A stretch of 64,000 nucleotides of DNA from Geminicoccaceae bacterium (GCA_020638495.1 JACKIN010000009.1:70452-134451); one strand, 5' to 3'. Positions 28,091-38,019 are shown, counted from the first letter of the stretch. Program-made: numbers and translations. Notes: generated by a model not told the origin, from the letters alone.

Positions 28091-30879
28091 GCCGCCATGG
28101 CGCCGACCGCCCCGGTGCAGCGGATGCAGAGCCCGCCGGCCTCGTCGACCTCCTCGAGCACCTGCCAGCAGCGGCCGCATTTCTCGCCCGCCGCCAGCGC
28201 CGGCACGACCCCCACGCCCGGCACGTCGGCGAGCGTGAAGGCACCCCCGGGCGGGGTTCCGACCACGATCTCGATGCCGCTCGTGATGCAGAGCCCGGCC
28301 ATGTCGAGCCCCTCGATGGCGGCGGCATGCGCCTCGGTCACATGGACGACAGGGGCGGCCTGCAGGCTGGCACCGATGCGTTTCTCGCGACGCTCGATCT
28401 CGAGCGCCCCGGTGACCACGCGGCGCACCGCCCTGACCTTCTCCCAGCGGGCGGCGAGCGCGGGGTCGCGCCAGTCGCCCGGCAGCGTCTCGAAGAGCTC
28501 GAGATGGATGCTGTCCGTCTCGCCCTGGCCGCGGGCGAGCCAGGCTTCCTCGGCGGTGAAGACGAGGACCGGGGCGAGCCAGCGCACGAGGCAGTTGAAA
28601 ACCCGGTCGAGCACGGTGCGGGCGGCGCGGCGCCGCACGCTGTCGACCGCGTCGCAGTAGAGGCTGTCCTTGCGCACGTCGAAATAGAAGGCCGAGAGGT
28701 CGATGGCGCAGAAATGATGGATGGCGCCATAGAGCCTGGGAAAGTCATAGCTGGCGTTGCAGGAGCGGACGAGGTCGTCGAGCTCCGCCAGCCGGTGCAG
28801 GACCCAGCGCTCGAGCTCCGGCATCCGGTCGCAGGGCAGGCGCTCGACCTCGCGGAAGCCGGCGAGGTTGCCGAGCGCGTAGCGCAGCGTGTTGCGCAGG
28901 CGGCGATAGTTGTCGCCGATGCCGTCCAGGATCTCCTTGCCGATGCGGATGTCCTCGGCATAGTCGGCGGAGACCGTCCACAGGCGCAGGATGTCGGCGC
29001 CATGGGTCTTCATGAGGTCGATCGGCGAAAGGACGTTGCCCTTCGACTTCGACATCTTCTCGCCCTTGGCGTCGACGACGAAGCCGTGGGTCAGCACGGC
29101 ATCGTAGGGTGCCCGGCCGCGGGTGCCGCAGCTCTCGAGCAGCGAGGAGTGGAACCAGCCGCGATGCTGGTCGGAGCCCTCGAGATAGAGGTCGGCCGGC
29201 CATTTCAGCTCCGGCCGCTGCTCCAGGACGAAGGCGTGGGTCGAGCCCGATTCGAACCAGACATCGAGGATGTCGTCGACCTTCTCGAAGTCTTCCTTGC
29301 GATGATCGTTGCCGAGGAAGTCCTGGGGGTCCCTGGTCCACCAGGCATCGGCGCCCTCGGCCTCGAAGGCCAGCGCGATGCGCTCGATCACGGCCGGGTC
29401 GCGCAAGGGCTCGCCCGTCTTTTTGTCGACGAAGACGGCGATCGGCACGCCCCAGGCGCGCTGCCGGCTGATGCACCAGTCGGGCCGCGTCTCGATCATC
29501 GAGCGCAGCCGGTTCTTCCCCCTGGCCGGGACGAAGGTCGTGGCGTCGATGGCGTCGAGCGCCTTCTGGCGCAGATCGAGCTCGCCCTCCATCGGGATGA
29601 ACCACTGGGCCGTGGCGCGGAAGATCAAGGGCGCCTTGGAGCGCCAGGAATGCGGGTAGGAATGGACGAGCCTGCCCTGCGCCAGGAGGTTGCCCTCGGC
29701 CCTCAGGGCCTCGACCACCGGCTCCGCCGCCTTGAAGACGTGAATGCCCTCGAAGCCCGGCACGGCCGCCGTGTAGCTGCCGTCCTCGGCCACGGTGTCC
29801 GGCACCTCGAGCCCGTGGCGCCGGCCGAGCTCGAAGTCGTCGGCGCCGTGCCCGGGGGCGATGTGGACGAGGCCCGTGCCGTCCTCGTCGCTGACGAAGT
29901 CGGCCGGGTGCAGCGGCACCTCGAAGCCGTAGCCGCCGGCGTGGCCGGCGAGCGGGTGGGCGGCGATCGAGCCGGCGAGCGCCGTGCCCTTGAAGGTCTC
30001 GAGCACCTGCCAGTCGGCGATGCCGGCCGTCGCCATGGTGGCCTCGACCAGCGTCTCGGCCATGATCAGCCGGCGGCCGGCGGCCGCGACCAGGGCGTAG
30101 TCGATGGCGGCGCCATAGGCCACGGCCCGGTTGGCCGGGATGGTCCAGGGCGTGGTGGTCCAGATGACCACGGCGGCATCGGCGAAGCGTGGCTGCGCCG
30201 GGCGGATGAGGGGAAAGGCCACCCAGATCGTGGTCGAGGTGTGGTCGTGGTATTCCACCTCGGCCTCGGCGAGGGCGGTCTTCTCGACCACCGACCACAT
30301 CACCGATCGCTTGCCGCGATAGAGCGAGCCGTTGAGCAGGAACTTCGCCAGCTCGCGATAGATGTCGGCCTCGGACCGGAAGTCCATGGTCGCGTAGCGC
30401 CGGTCCCAGTCGCCGACGACGCCGAGCCGCTCGAACTCGGCGCGCTGGATGTCGATCCAGCGGGCCGCGTACTCGCGGCACTCGCGGCGGAAGTCGATGA
30501 TCGGCACGTCGTCCTTGTTCTTGCCCCTCTTCCGGTACTCCTGCTCGATCTGCCATTCGATCGGCAGGCCGTGGCAGTCCCAGCCGGGGACATAGGCCGC
30601 GTCCTTGCCGAGCATCTGCCGGCTGCGGTTGACGACGTCCTTGAGGATCTTGTTGAGCGCCGTGCCCATGTGCAGGTGGCCGTTGGCGTAGGGCGGGCCG
30701 TCATGGAGGATGAAGCGCTCGCGGCCACGAGCGGCCTCGCGCAGCCGGCCATACTGCGCCTCGGCCGCCCAGCGCTCGAGCTGGGCCGGCTCGCGCGCCG
30801 GCAGGTTCGCCTTCATGGCGAAGTCCGTGCGCGGCAGGAAGACGGTGTCCCTGTAGTCCTTCGGGTAGTCCTTGGTCAT
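28087..30879 (-). CDS. ileS: Isoleucyl-tRNA synthetase
   Basis: 930 residues. Class I motifs: GPPYANGHLHMG (HIGH, 61-72) and GEKMSKSKGN (KMSKS, near 610). The editing domain lies between them, and the anticodon domain follows. A C-terminal zinc ribbon CGRCWQ...CIRC closes the protein, as in bacterial IleRS. It charges tRNA-Ile in the cytoplasm. Start MTKDYPKDYRDTVFLP is family-typical. It is followed on the same strand by lspA. Confidence 0.97.
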   Translation of the reverse strand: MTKDYPKDYRDTVFLPRTDFAMKANLPAREPAQLERWAAEAQYGRLREAARGRERFILHDGPPYANGHLHMGTALNKILKDVVNRSRQMLGKDAAYVPGWDCHGLPIEWQIEQEYRKRGKNKDDVPIIDFRRECREYAARWIDIQRAEFERLGVVGDWDRRYATMDFRSEADIYRELAKFLLNGSLYRGKRSVMWSVVEKTALAEAEVEYHDHTSTTIWVAFPLIRPAQPRFADAAVVIWTTTPWTIPANRAVAYGAAIDYALVAAAGRRLIMAETLVEATMATAGIADWQVLETFKGTALAGSIAAHPLAGHAGGYGFEVPLHPADFVSDEDGTGLVHIAPGHGADDFELGRRHGLEVPDTVAEDGSYTAAVPGFEGIHVFKAAEPVVEALRAEGNLLAQGRLVHSYPHSWRSKAPLIFRATAQWFIPMEGELDLRQKALDAIDATTFVPARGKNRLRSMIETRPDWCISRQRAWGVPIAVFVDKKTGEPLRDPAVIERIALAFEAEGADAWWTRDPQDFLGNDHRKEDFEKVDDILDVWFESGSTHAFVLEQRPELKWPADLYLEGSDQHRGWFHSSLLESCGTRGRAPYDAVLTHGFVVDAKGEKMSKSKGNVLSPIDLMKTHGADILRLWTVSADYAEDIRIGKEILDGIGDNYRRLRNTLRYALGNLAGFREVERLPCDRMPELERWVLHRLAELDDLVRSCNASYDFPRLYGAIHHFCAIDLSAFYFDVRKDSLYCDAVDSVRRRAARTVLDRVFNCLVRWLAPVLVFTAEEAWLARGQGETDSIHLELFETLPGDWRDPALAARWEKVRAVRRVVTGALEIERREKRIGASLQAAPVVHVTEAHAAAIEGLDMAGLCITSGIEIVVGTPPGGAFTLADVPGVGVVPALAAGEKCGRCWQVLEEVDEAGGLCIRCTGAVGAMAA

Positions 30880-30924
30880 CCGGTCGTCATCCGATCGGGC
30901 GCGCCTTCGGCCCGGCGCGCCGCG

Positions 30925-31902
30925 TCAAGCGTCGAGACGGTCATGGATTCGCCGCGCCGCGGAGCAATCCTCTGCGATCTGGGCCTTCAGGGCCTCGATC
31001 CCGGGGAACTTCACCTCGCCGCGCAGGCGTTCCAGGAACGCCACATCGAGCCGCTGTCCGTAGAGATCGAGCCGAGCATCGAGAAGGTGCACCTCGAGCA
31101 GCAGCCGATCGCCGTCGAATGTGGGGCGGCGACCCAGATTCGCGATGCCGGGATACCAGACCTTGCCTGCCGGTGTACAGCGGCCGGCGCGCACCGCGTA
31201 GACGCCGCTGGCCGGCAGGGCATAGCGTTCGGCGGCGGGGGCGATGTTGGCCGTGGGAAAGCCGATGGTGCGACCGCGCCGATGGCCTTGGCCGACGATG
31301 CCGGTGAGCTCGAAGGGATAGCCCAGCAGGCGGTTGGCGAGCGCCAGCTCGCCGGCGGCCAGGGCGACGCGGATCCGGGTCGAGGAGCAGGGCAGCCCGT
31401 CTGCCATGACCGGCGGCACGGCGGCGAAGGCGAAGTCGTGGGCGGCGGCCGCCTCCTGCAGGAGCGCCGCGTCGCCCTGCCGCCGGTGGCCGAAGCGGAA
31501 GGCCTCGCCGGCCGCGAGGCCCCTGATGCCGAGCCGGCCGACGAGGATACGCTCGACGAATTCCGGGGCGGGCATCGCCATGAGAGCCCGGTCGAAGCGC
31601 AAGAGGAAGAGGTGATCGACGCCGAGGTCGCGCAGGAGCGCTATCTTCCGCCGCAGCGGCGCGAGGCGCAGAGGTGCCGTCGCCGGGCTCAGCACCTCGC
31701 GGGGATGCGGCTCGAAGGTGACGACGCCGAGGCCGCCGGCCCGCGCCACCTGGCCGTGGGCCGCCTGGCCGTGGGCCGCCTGGCGGCGCGCCGCCTCGAT
31801 GACGGCGCGATGCCCCTGGTGCACGCCGTCGAAATTGCCGATGGCGACCGCACAGCCGACCGCCTCGGGCGGCAAAGCTGCGAAACCCCGATGGACCCTC
31901 AT
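30925..31902 (-). CDS. ribF: Bifunctional riboflavin kinase/FAD synthetase
   Basis: 325 residues. The FAD synthetase half shows GNFDGVHQGH (22-31), the nucleotidyltransferase HxGH motif, and VTFEPHPREVL; the kinase half shows GHRRGRTIGFPTANI and VYPGI-type strands with EVHLLD near 285. It converts riboflavin to FMN and FAD. An insertion made by a 15-bp DNA duplication (about 31745-31790) gives QAAHGQAAHGQ in the loop after the first helix. It lies upstream of ileS, as in many proteobacteria. Confidence 0.96.
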   Translation of the reverse strand: MRVHRGFAALPPEAVGCAVAIGNFDGVHQGHRAVIEAARRQAAHGQAAHGQVARAGGLGVVTFEPHPREVLSPATAPLRLAPLRRKIALLRDLGVDHLFLLRFDRALMAMPAPEFVERILVGRLGIRGLAAGEAFRFGHRRQGDAALLQEAAAAHDFAFAAVPPVMADGLPCSSTRIRVALAAGELALANRLLGYPFELTGIVGQGHRRGRTIGFPTANIAPAAERYALPASGVYAVRAGRCTPAGKVWYPGIANLGRRPTFDGDRLLLEVHLLDARLDLYGQRLDVAFLERLRGEVKFPGIEALKAQIAEDCSAARRIHDRLDA

Positions 31903-32007
31903 GCGCCGCCTTCTTCCACGGGCCGCGAAGCCTGTAAAGCTCGGCCCGTGGTCGGTTTCCGGCGCGGCCCGGCGGTCCGGGTCCTGCCAGCGGAGGCTGG
32001 GGGGCGT

Positions 32008-33561
32008 CTAGCGGCAGAGGCTGGCGATCGCCCGCTCCAGGCCGGGCCGGTCGGTTACCCGTTGCCGGTAGCCGACCTCGCCGGTGCCGACGACGGTCGG
32101 CGGCGTTGCCTTGCTGCCGTCATTGATCCGGCCGACGACGAACGGGTCGCCCGACGGGTTGCGCCAGGTGAGCGTGCTGCCGGTGACCTGCGGCGCGTAG
32201 GCGCCGCCACCCGGGTGGATGTGGTCGGTGACGGGCCGGCCCTTGACCGGAACGACCCACACCCCCCGGCCGCTGGTGTTGAAGCGGTAGGTGATGTAGT
32301 CGCCGGCGGCGACCTCCTCGGAGCTGCGGGCGAGGAAGAAGGCTTTTGGCTTGGATTCGCTGCCGATCGCGGAGTTGGTCACGGCACGGGCCACATAGTC
32401 CCAGTACTGCGCGGTGCCGCGGCCGTCCGGACCGCGGTAGGGCTTCTTGTCGCTGGCGTAGGACGGCAGCACGTACTCGCCCTGGTAGCCCCAGGTCGCG
32501 TCGATCCTGGCGGCGTAGGAGTGGCGCACGCCGCCGGTCTCGAACTTGGTGAAGTCGCTGTGCGAGACGTACCGGCTGAACGAGCCGCCCTTGTAGTCGC
32601 GCCAGCCGAAGAGCGGCTCGGCGATGATCCGGCAGCGCCAGACATCCGGCCAGGCCTGCCATTTGCCGGCCGCCGTGTCGCCACCGAGCTGGGCGAAATC
32701 GCCGAAGTCGATGCTCGACGTCTTCAGGTTCATGCGGCCCAGGACGATGAACGGCCGCACCGCGTCCTTGTGGGTGCGGATGCGGACCAGCGTGCCGACA
32801 CCTTCCGTGCGCTTGCCGTTGGGCGAGGTCAGCCAGCCGGCCGGTTGCGGATCGAACGAGGCGCCGATCCAGTAGACGCCGCGAAACCCCTCGACGACGA
32901 TCTGGAACTTGCCGTTGATCGACTGATTGGGGCTGACCAGCAGAAGATCCTGGTCGGCCCGGCCGGTCACCTTCTGGAAGCCGGAAGGCTGGACATAGTG
33001 GATGACCAGATTGGCGGCGGGCGAGGGGATGGCCGGGACGTCGGTCGGGCTGCTCGATCCGGAGCCGCCGGAGGCCGGGCTGCCGGCCGTGGAGCCGCCG
33101 GAAGTGGCACCGCCGGCGGTCGGGTTTCCGGCAGTGGCGCCTCCGGCGGTGGAGCCGCCGGAAGTGGAGCCGCCGGAAGTGGAGCCGCCGGAAGTGGTGC
33201 CGCCGGAAGTGGCGATGCCGGAACCCGGCAAGGTGAGCGCCGGGAAGCCCGGCAGCAGCCGTTGCTGGCCGAGCTTCAGCTTTGGGATCGCATCCCCGGC
33301 GGTTGCCTGGCGGCCCGGGAGGCCGAGCTGGAACGAGTTGCGGAAGCTGAAGGGCTCGGCCGCCAGGGCAAGAGGTGCCAGCGTCGGCTGCAGCACGGCG
33401 GCGGCCGCGACGATCGTGCCGAGCGCCAGGATGCGAAGGAATGGCGGCACGACGTGTCGAGGCACCCGGCACCCCGTCGCAACGTCGCGGGCGGCCTGGT
33501 TCCGGCTGGTGGCAGCCGGCGTGGCTCCCTTGGTGGGTCCGCGGCTGCGGTCCGGGGTCAT
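32008..33561 (-). CDS. Unrecognised secreted protein with Gly/Ser/Thr repeats
   Basis: 517 residues from the ATG at 33561, behind AAGGAGA. A long N-terminal leader (to about 75) contains a hydrophobic segment ILALGTIVAAAAVLQPTLAP and ends ALAAEPFSF, a likely secretion signal. Residues about 115-165 are a low-complexity run of five-residue (S/T)(S/A)GG(S/T) units, visible as 15-bp DNA repeats at 33075-33225. The remaining 340 residues form a Trp/Tyr-rich, strand-rich domain I do not recognise, with no transmembrane helix. It is divergent from the secretin gene, which makes it a possible export substrate. Confidence 0.65.
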   Translation of the reverse strand: MTPDRSRGPTKGATPAATSRNQAARDVATGCRVPRHVVPPFLRILALGTIVAAAAVLQPTLAPLALAAEPFSFRNSFQLGLPGRQATAGDAIPKLKLGQQRLLPGFPALTLPGSGIATSGGTTSGGSTSGGSTSGGSTAGGATAGNPTAGGATSGGSTAGSPASGGSGSSSPTDVPAIPSPAANLVIHYVQPSGFQKVTGRADQDLLLVSPNQSINGKFQIVVEGFRGVYWIGASFDPQPAGWLTSPNGKRTEGVGTLVRIRTHKDAVRPFIVLGRMNLKTSSIDFGDFAQLGGDTAAGKWQAWPDVWRCRIIAEPLFGWRDYKGGSFSRYVSHSDFTKFETGGVRHSYAARIDATWGYQGEYVLPSYASDKKPYRGPDGRGTAQYWDYVARAVTNSAIGSESKPKAFFLARSSEEVAAGDYITYRFNTSGRGVWVVPVKGRPVTDHIHPGGGAYAPQVTGSTLTWRNPSGDPFVVGRINDGSKATPPTVVGTGEVGYRQRVTDRPGLERAIASLCR

Positions 33562-33961
33562 CGCATCTTCTCCTTGATTGTCCGCGCTGGCTGGCATGCC
33601 TGCCGATCCCGGTCGCCCGCTGGGTCGCTCGCGGGCAGGTGGACGAGCTCCGATGGCGGCATTCGACCCGTTCGTTGTAACCCGGGTAGCAAAACCGAAG
33701 AGCAGTATCTAGAACTCAATCGAGAAAACTTTTGGTTAAGAAAAATTCCGTATTCGTGATCAAATCAGTATCATGATACTGTCCATGCGGCATGGTTTCG
33801 GCTCGCGGTTGTTTATCAACCAGAGCGTGCATAATCGTCGAATTCTCGCTTGTTTGGTGTTTCGTGGACGCCGAGGTTGTGACGCGGCCATCACCCTTGT
33901 AAGAGCGGGTGATGCGCCGCGGGCACGGCGGTTCTCACAATCATCCGGGAAGGGGCGTCCG
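33562..33961. promoter_or_regulatory. AT-rich divergent regulatory region with 16-bp palindrome
   Basis: 400 bp between the secreted-protein gene and gspD. The part 33690-33850 is far richer in A/T than its surroundings. It contains CAGTATCATGATACTG (33766-33781), a perfect 16-bp palindrome suited to a dimeric regulator. No convincing gene is present. Promoters for both flanking genes should lie here. Confidence 0.6.
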
Positions 33962-36565
33962 ATGAGACCTCCCGCTTTGTCGCGACGGTTCGCGGCCATA
34001 GGCATTTTCTTGTCGGTACTGGCGCTCGGCGCCTGCGAGACGCCGGTCGAGGGATACGGGGCAGTCGGCAACAGCTTGAGGACTGTCGACTTCGATCCAC
34101 CGCCGGGCGGCGAGACCGCGGCCCGCTCGCCGACCCCGACGACCGGTGGCACGGCGACGGGCGAAAGGCCCCAGTCGCAGCTCTTCTTCGGCCAGAACCC
34201 GGTGCCGGGAGCGGAGACCGCTGCCGCCGCTGACACGACCGGCGGAGTCAGGCTGAACTTCGATGGCGCCAGCCTGCGCGAGGTCGTGGACGTGGTGCTC
34301 GGCGAGATCCTGGGCGTGAGCTACACGATCGATCCGGCGGTGAGCGGCGACGTGATCCTGTCGTCGACCGCACCGCTCTCCCGCGCCGACATGCTGACCG
34401 TGCTCGAGACCATCCTGCAGATGCACGGCGCCACGCTGGTCGATCTCGGCGGCACCTACGCGGTGATGGCGGGAGCACCCACGGTCGGTGCCGCGCAGTT
34501 CACGACCGTCGGCGGCGAGCAGGCGCCACCCCTGATCGTCGGCACCGGCGTCACCGTCGTGCCGCTGCGCTACGTGAGCGCCGCCGCGGCATCGCAGTTC
34601 ATCCAGCCCCTGCTCTCGCTGCCCGAGCAGATCCGCATCGACGACGCCCGCAACCTCCTGCTCTTCGTCGGCAATGCGGCGGAACGGCAGAACGTGGTCC
34701 GCACGCTCGGCGAGATCGACGTGGACTGGATGGCCGGCCGGTCGGTCGGGATCTTCCCCCTGAGCACGGCGACGCCGGAATCCGTCATCGCCGAGCTCGA
34801 TGGCCTGTTCTCGCCCTTCGGCGGCTTCGATATCAACACCTCGGGCGTGCGCTTCCTGCCGATGGACCGGCTGAACGCGGTGCTCGCCATCACCAGCCAG
34901 CCCGAGCAGCTCGTCGACATCGAGCGCTGGGTGCAGCGTCTCGACCGGGGCAGCGGGTCGAGCGTGCAGTTCTTCGTCTACCAGCTCCAGAACACGCCGG
35001 CCTTGCCGATGGCGGAGCTTCTGAACGCCACCTTCGCCGACGCGGCGGCCGCCGATCTGGTGCCGGCCTCGGCCGGGCTCGCCGGCGAGTTCGGGGCGGT
35101 GCCGTCGCAGGCCGGGCTCGAGACCGGCGACTTTCTCGGCGACACGGCGCCCCTGCCCTTCGACGCGCCATTCGGCGACCTGCCGCCCAGTCAGCGTCGC
35201 GACGTGCTGTCCTCGGTCAAGGTCGTGCCCAACGAGCTCTCCAACTCGCTCGTGGTGCGCGCCACGCCGCAGGCCTATGCGCTGATCGAGCAGACCATCC
35301 GCCGGCTCGACGTGGCACCCCTGCAGGTGCTGATCGAGGCGACCATCGCCGAGGTCGTGCTCAACGACCAGCTGCGCTACGGCGTGCAGTACTTCTTCCA
35401 GGCCGGCAGCTTCAGGGCCGGCTTCAACACGACGACCGACGGTGGCGCCAGTGGCGCAGTCAATCCCAATCTGCTCGACCCGCTGGCTCTCGTGCCGGGC
35501 TTCAACTTCGTCTATTCCGGCGCCAGCTCGAACATCACCATCGACGCGCTGTCCCGCATCACCGACGTGCAGGTCCTCTCCTCGCCCTCGCTGGTGGTCC
35601 AGGACAACAGCGAGGCGGTGCTGACCGTCGGCGACGAGGTGCCGCTCGTCACCCGCACCTCGCAGGGCGTGGAAAACCCGGACTCGCCCATCGTCGCCAA
35701 CATCGAGTATCGCGAGACCGGCGTCATCCTCGAGGTGAAGCCGCGCATCAACTTCAACAACATCGTCTCGCTGCAGATCTCGCAGGAGGTCAGCCGGGTG
35801 CAGCCGGTCGGCGAGGACCAGTTCGGCAACCCGACCATCGCCCAGCGGCGGATCACCAGCAGCGTCAACGTCACCAGCGGCCAGACCGTGGTCCTGGGCG
35901 GGCTGATCCAGGACGACACGATCCGCAACAACAGCAGCGTGCCGGGGCTCGGCGACATCCCGGTGCTGGGCAATCTCTTCGGCAGCACCAACGATGTGTC
36001 GCAGCGCACCGAGCTCATCGTCTTCATCACGCCCCGGGTGATCCGCAACGCCGACGACGCGCGGGCCGTCAGCGAGGAGCTGCGCGACCGGATGCGGGCC
36101 GCCCAGCCGCCCGCCGACTCCGCGGGCGAGCCGCTGACGCCGGCCGGCGCACCCCCGCCCGTGCCGACGACGACCCCGCCGCCGGCGCCCGAGCCGGCCC
36201 CGCCGCCGGCGCCGCCCGCGACGACGATCACGCCGCGACCCCTGACGACCAGCGAGCTGCCCGAGCCGGCGCTGCCTGACCCCGAGCCGGCCGGAGCACC
36301 GGCGGAGGCGCCCGGCGAGGAGCCAGTACCCGGCATCGTGCCGGTCGCCTGGGTCGAGCCGACGGCCGTCGTGCCGCCGGTCGCCCTGCCGGTCGTCGAG
36401 CCGCCCTCCGTCGGGCCGCCGGATGGCGAGCCGCCGCGCCGCCGGCCGTCGGTCGACCCGGCCGCGGCGGATGCCCCGCCGGCCAACCTGCCGCTGGCCC
36501 GGCCGATTCCGGGGGATGTGGTCCTGCCGGCGCCGCGCCCCGGCGAGGTGGGCATCGCCCTCTAG
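33962..36565 (+). CDS. gspD: Type II secretion-type secretin, lipoprotein form
   Basis: 867 residues starting at the ATG behind GGGAAGGGG. Lipobox ALGACE (Cys near 25). The N0 domain begins near 96 (LNFDGASLREVVDVVLGEIL), N1-N3 repeats follow to about 430, and the secretin barrel runs from about 455 to 700 (IEATIAEVVLNDQLRYGVQY, VPGLGDIPVLGNLFGS, TELIVFITPRVI). The tail of about 165 residues is very Pro/Ala-rich, which is unusual in length. It forms an outer-membrane channel. Only gspO follows; no other secretion genes are in the window. Confidence 0.92.
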   Translation: MRPPALSRRFAAIGIFLSVLALGACETPVEGYGAVGNSLRTVDFDPPPGGETAARSPTPTTGGTATGERPQSQLFFGQNPVPGAETAAAADTTGGVRLNFDGASLREVVDVVLGEILGVSYTIDPAVSGDVILSSTAPLSRADMLTVLETILQMHGATLVDLGGTYAVMAGAPTVGAAQFTTVGGEQAPPLIVGTGVTVVPLRYVSAAAASQFIQPLLSLPEQIRIDDARNLLLFVGNAAERQNVVRTLGEIDVDWMAGRSVGIFPLSTATPESVIAELDGLFSPFGGFDINTSGVRFLPMDRLNAVLAITSQPEQLVDIERWVQRLDRGSGSSVQFFVYQLQNTPALPMAELLNATFADAAAADLVPASAGLAGEFGAVPSQAGLETGDFLGDTAPLPFDAPFGDLPPSQRRDVLSSVKVVPNELSNSLVVRATPQAYALIEQTIRRLDVAPLQVLIEATIAEVVLNDQLRYGVQYFFQAGSFRAGFNTTTDGGASGAVNPNLLDPLALVPGFNFVYSGASSNITIDALSRITDVQVLSSPSLVVQDNSEAVLTVGDEVPLVTRTSQGVENPDSPIVANIEYRETGVILEVKPRINFNNIVSLQISQEVSRVQPVGEDQFGNPTIAQRRITSSVNVTSGQTVVLGGLIQDDTIRNNSSVPGLGDIPVLGNLFGSTNDVSQRTELIVFITPRVIRNADDARAVSEELRDRMRAAQPPADSAGEPLTPAGAPPPVPTTTPPPAPEPAPPPAPPATTITPRPLTTSELPEPALPDPEPAGAPAEAPGEEPVPGIVPVAWVEPTAVVPPVALPVVEPPSVGPPDGEPPRRRPSVDPAAADAPPANLPLARPIPGDVVLPAPRPGEVGIAL

Positions 36566-36576
36566 GCGAGGCCGCG

Positions 36577-37344
36577 CTGGGCGCCATCGCTTTCGCCTGG
36601 GCCCTGGCCGCGGCCCTCGTCGGCCTCGCGGTCGGCAGCTTCTTGGGCGCCCTGGCGTCGCGCTGGCCCGCGCTCGACCGGGGCTTCCTTTTCGGCCGGT
36701 CGCGCTGCGCCGCCTGCGGGGCGGGGCTCGGCTGGCGGGAGACCCTGCCGCTCTGGAGCTGGGTCGCGCAACGCGGGCGCTGCCGGCATTGCGGCGGCGC
36801 CATCGGCTGGCGGCCGCTGGCGGCCGAGCTCGCGGGTGCCGCCATTGCCGGAACGGCTTTCGCGGCGCTGGCCCCGGCAGCGGCCCTGCTGCTCACGGGC
36901 GTCGGCTGGTGCCTGCTGCTGCTGGCGCTGATCGACGCTGCGCATGGCCGTCTGCCGGACATCCTGACGCTGCCGCTCGCTCTGGCGGGACCGCTGGTCG
37001 CCGCCCTGGCACCGCTGCCGGGGCTGGTGCCGCCGCTCGAGGGGCTCCTGGGCGCCGGGCTGGGCTTCGCCCTCTTCTGGGCCATCGGCCGGCTCTACGC
37101 GGCCTGGCGCGGGCAGGAGGGGCTCGGGCTCGGCGACGCCAAGCTGCTCGCCGCTGCCGGCGCCTGGCTCGGGCCGCCGGGCCTGGCGCCCACCATCCTC
37201 GTGGCGGCGATCACGGGCCTCGTGGCCGCCTGGCTCGGCGGGCGCCGGCGGGGTGGCGACGCCATCGCCTTCGGCCCGTTCCTGGCGCTGGCCTGCTGGC
37301 TGCTGCTGCTCCGGCAGCTCGCCGGATCCCAGGGGGGGAGCTAG
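36577..37344 (+). CDS. gspO: Prepilin peptidase/N-methyltransferase
   Basis: About 255 residues. The zinc-binding loop CAACGAGLGWRE...CRHCGGAIGWRP holds the four Cys, and the two aspartyl-protease motifs are LIDAAHGRLPDILTL and GLGLGDAKLLAAAGAWLG. Helix 1 (FAWALAAALVGLAVGSFLGA) belongs to the family fold and requires a start near 36577, where only CTG is available; the next usual start, TTG at 36643, would delete most of it. It cleaves and methylates pseudopilins. It starts about 12 bp after gspD. Confidence 0.85.
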   Translation: MGAIAFAWALAAALVGLAVGSFLGALASRWPALDRGFLFGRSRCAACGAGLGWRETLPLWSWVAQRGRCRHCGGAIGWRPLAAELAGAAIAGTAFAALAPAAALLLTGVGWCLLLLALIDAAHGRLPDILTLPLALAGPLVAALAPLPGLVPPLEGLLGAGLGFALFWAIGRLYAAWRGQEGLGLGDAKLLAAAGAWLGPPGLAPTILVAAITGLVAAWLGGRRRGGDAIAFGPFLALACWLLLLRQLAGSQGGS

Positions 37345-37778
37345 GCGCCCGCCTTCTTGTGGATCTCCTTCAGCAGCGGGCGGATGGCGCCGAGGTCGTA
37401 GCCGGCGGTGGCGGCGGCGGCGATCAGCGCGTCCGGGTCCTCGTCCCGCGCCTCGACCAGCGCCCAGAGATGGCAGGAGCGGGTGCCGGAGCGGCAGTAG
37501 GCGACGAAGGGCCCCTGGTGCCCGTCGATCGCCGCCCGCATCGCCGCCAGATGGTCGGGCAAGATGCCGCCCGAAACGACCGGCACGTGGACATAGGCGA
37601 GGCCCTGGGCCGCCGCCAGCGCCCGCGCCTCGGCATCGGCGAGCTGGTCGGGCGCCTCGCCGTCCGGGCGGTTGTTGATCACCGTCCTGATGCCGAGCTC
37701 GGCCGCCGCGGCGAAATCCGCCGGCTCGAGCTGCGGGGCGACGTAGAAATCGGATGCCACTTTGCGGAAGGTCGTCAT
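37341..37778 (-). CDS. Protein-tyrosine-phosphatase-like protein (TIGR01244/DUF442 family)
   Basis: 145 residues. The fold resembles dual-specificity phosphatases: VAPQLEPADFAAAAELGIRT, then VINNRPDGEAP, and the P-loop-like FVAYCRSGTRSCHLWAL near 90 with Cys-x5-Arg. This is the beta-lactamase-hydrolase-like phosphatase domain often linked to sulfide/persulfide metabolism. The ATG at 37778 is fixed by the conserved MTTFRKVASDFYVAPQL. Its stop overlaps the gspO stop on the other strand. Confidence 0.85.
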   Translation of the reverse strand: MTTFRKVASDFYVAPQLEPADFAAAAELGIRTVINNRPDGEAPDQLADAEARALAAAQGLAYVHVPVVSGGILPDHLAAMRAAIDGHQGPFVAYCRSGTRSCHLWALVEARDEDPDALIAAAATAGYDLGAIRPLLKEIHKKAGA

Positions 37779-38019
37779 GGGCGGCAGGCGGTCATGCGGG
37801 CTGCTCCTCGATGCTGGGATGATCATCCGACCAAATTCCGGGTCGGCTGACAAGCGCCGACGGCATCGCCCGGCCGCCCGGCTTGCCGGGCTCGCCCGCG
37901 GCGGCATGGCGCCCGTGGCGTCGGCGGCGCCGTGCGCATCGGGCCCGGCGACGCAGCAGGCCGTCACCTCGCCGTCGGTGCCCGGGGGGCGTTTTTCGTC
38001 CGGCCGTTCAGACCTTCTT

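Noticed and set aside
28327..33759. 1810-codon plus-strand frame opposite ileS, ribF and the secreted-protein gene
   Set aside because: It mirrors well-conserved genes on the minus strand and reads as Arg/Gly/Asp-rich low complexity; long antisense frames are expected at this GC content.
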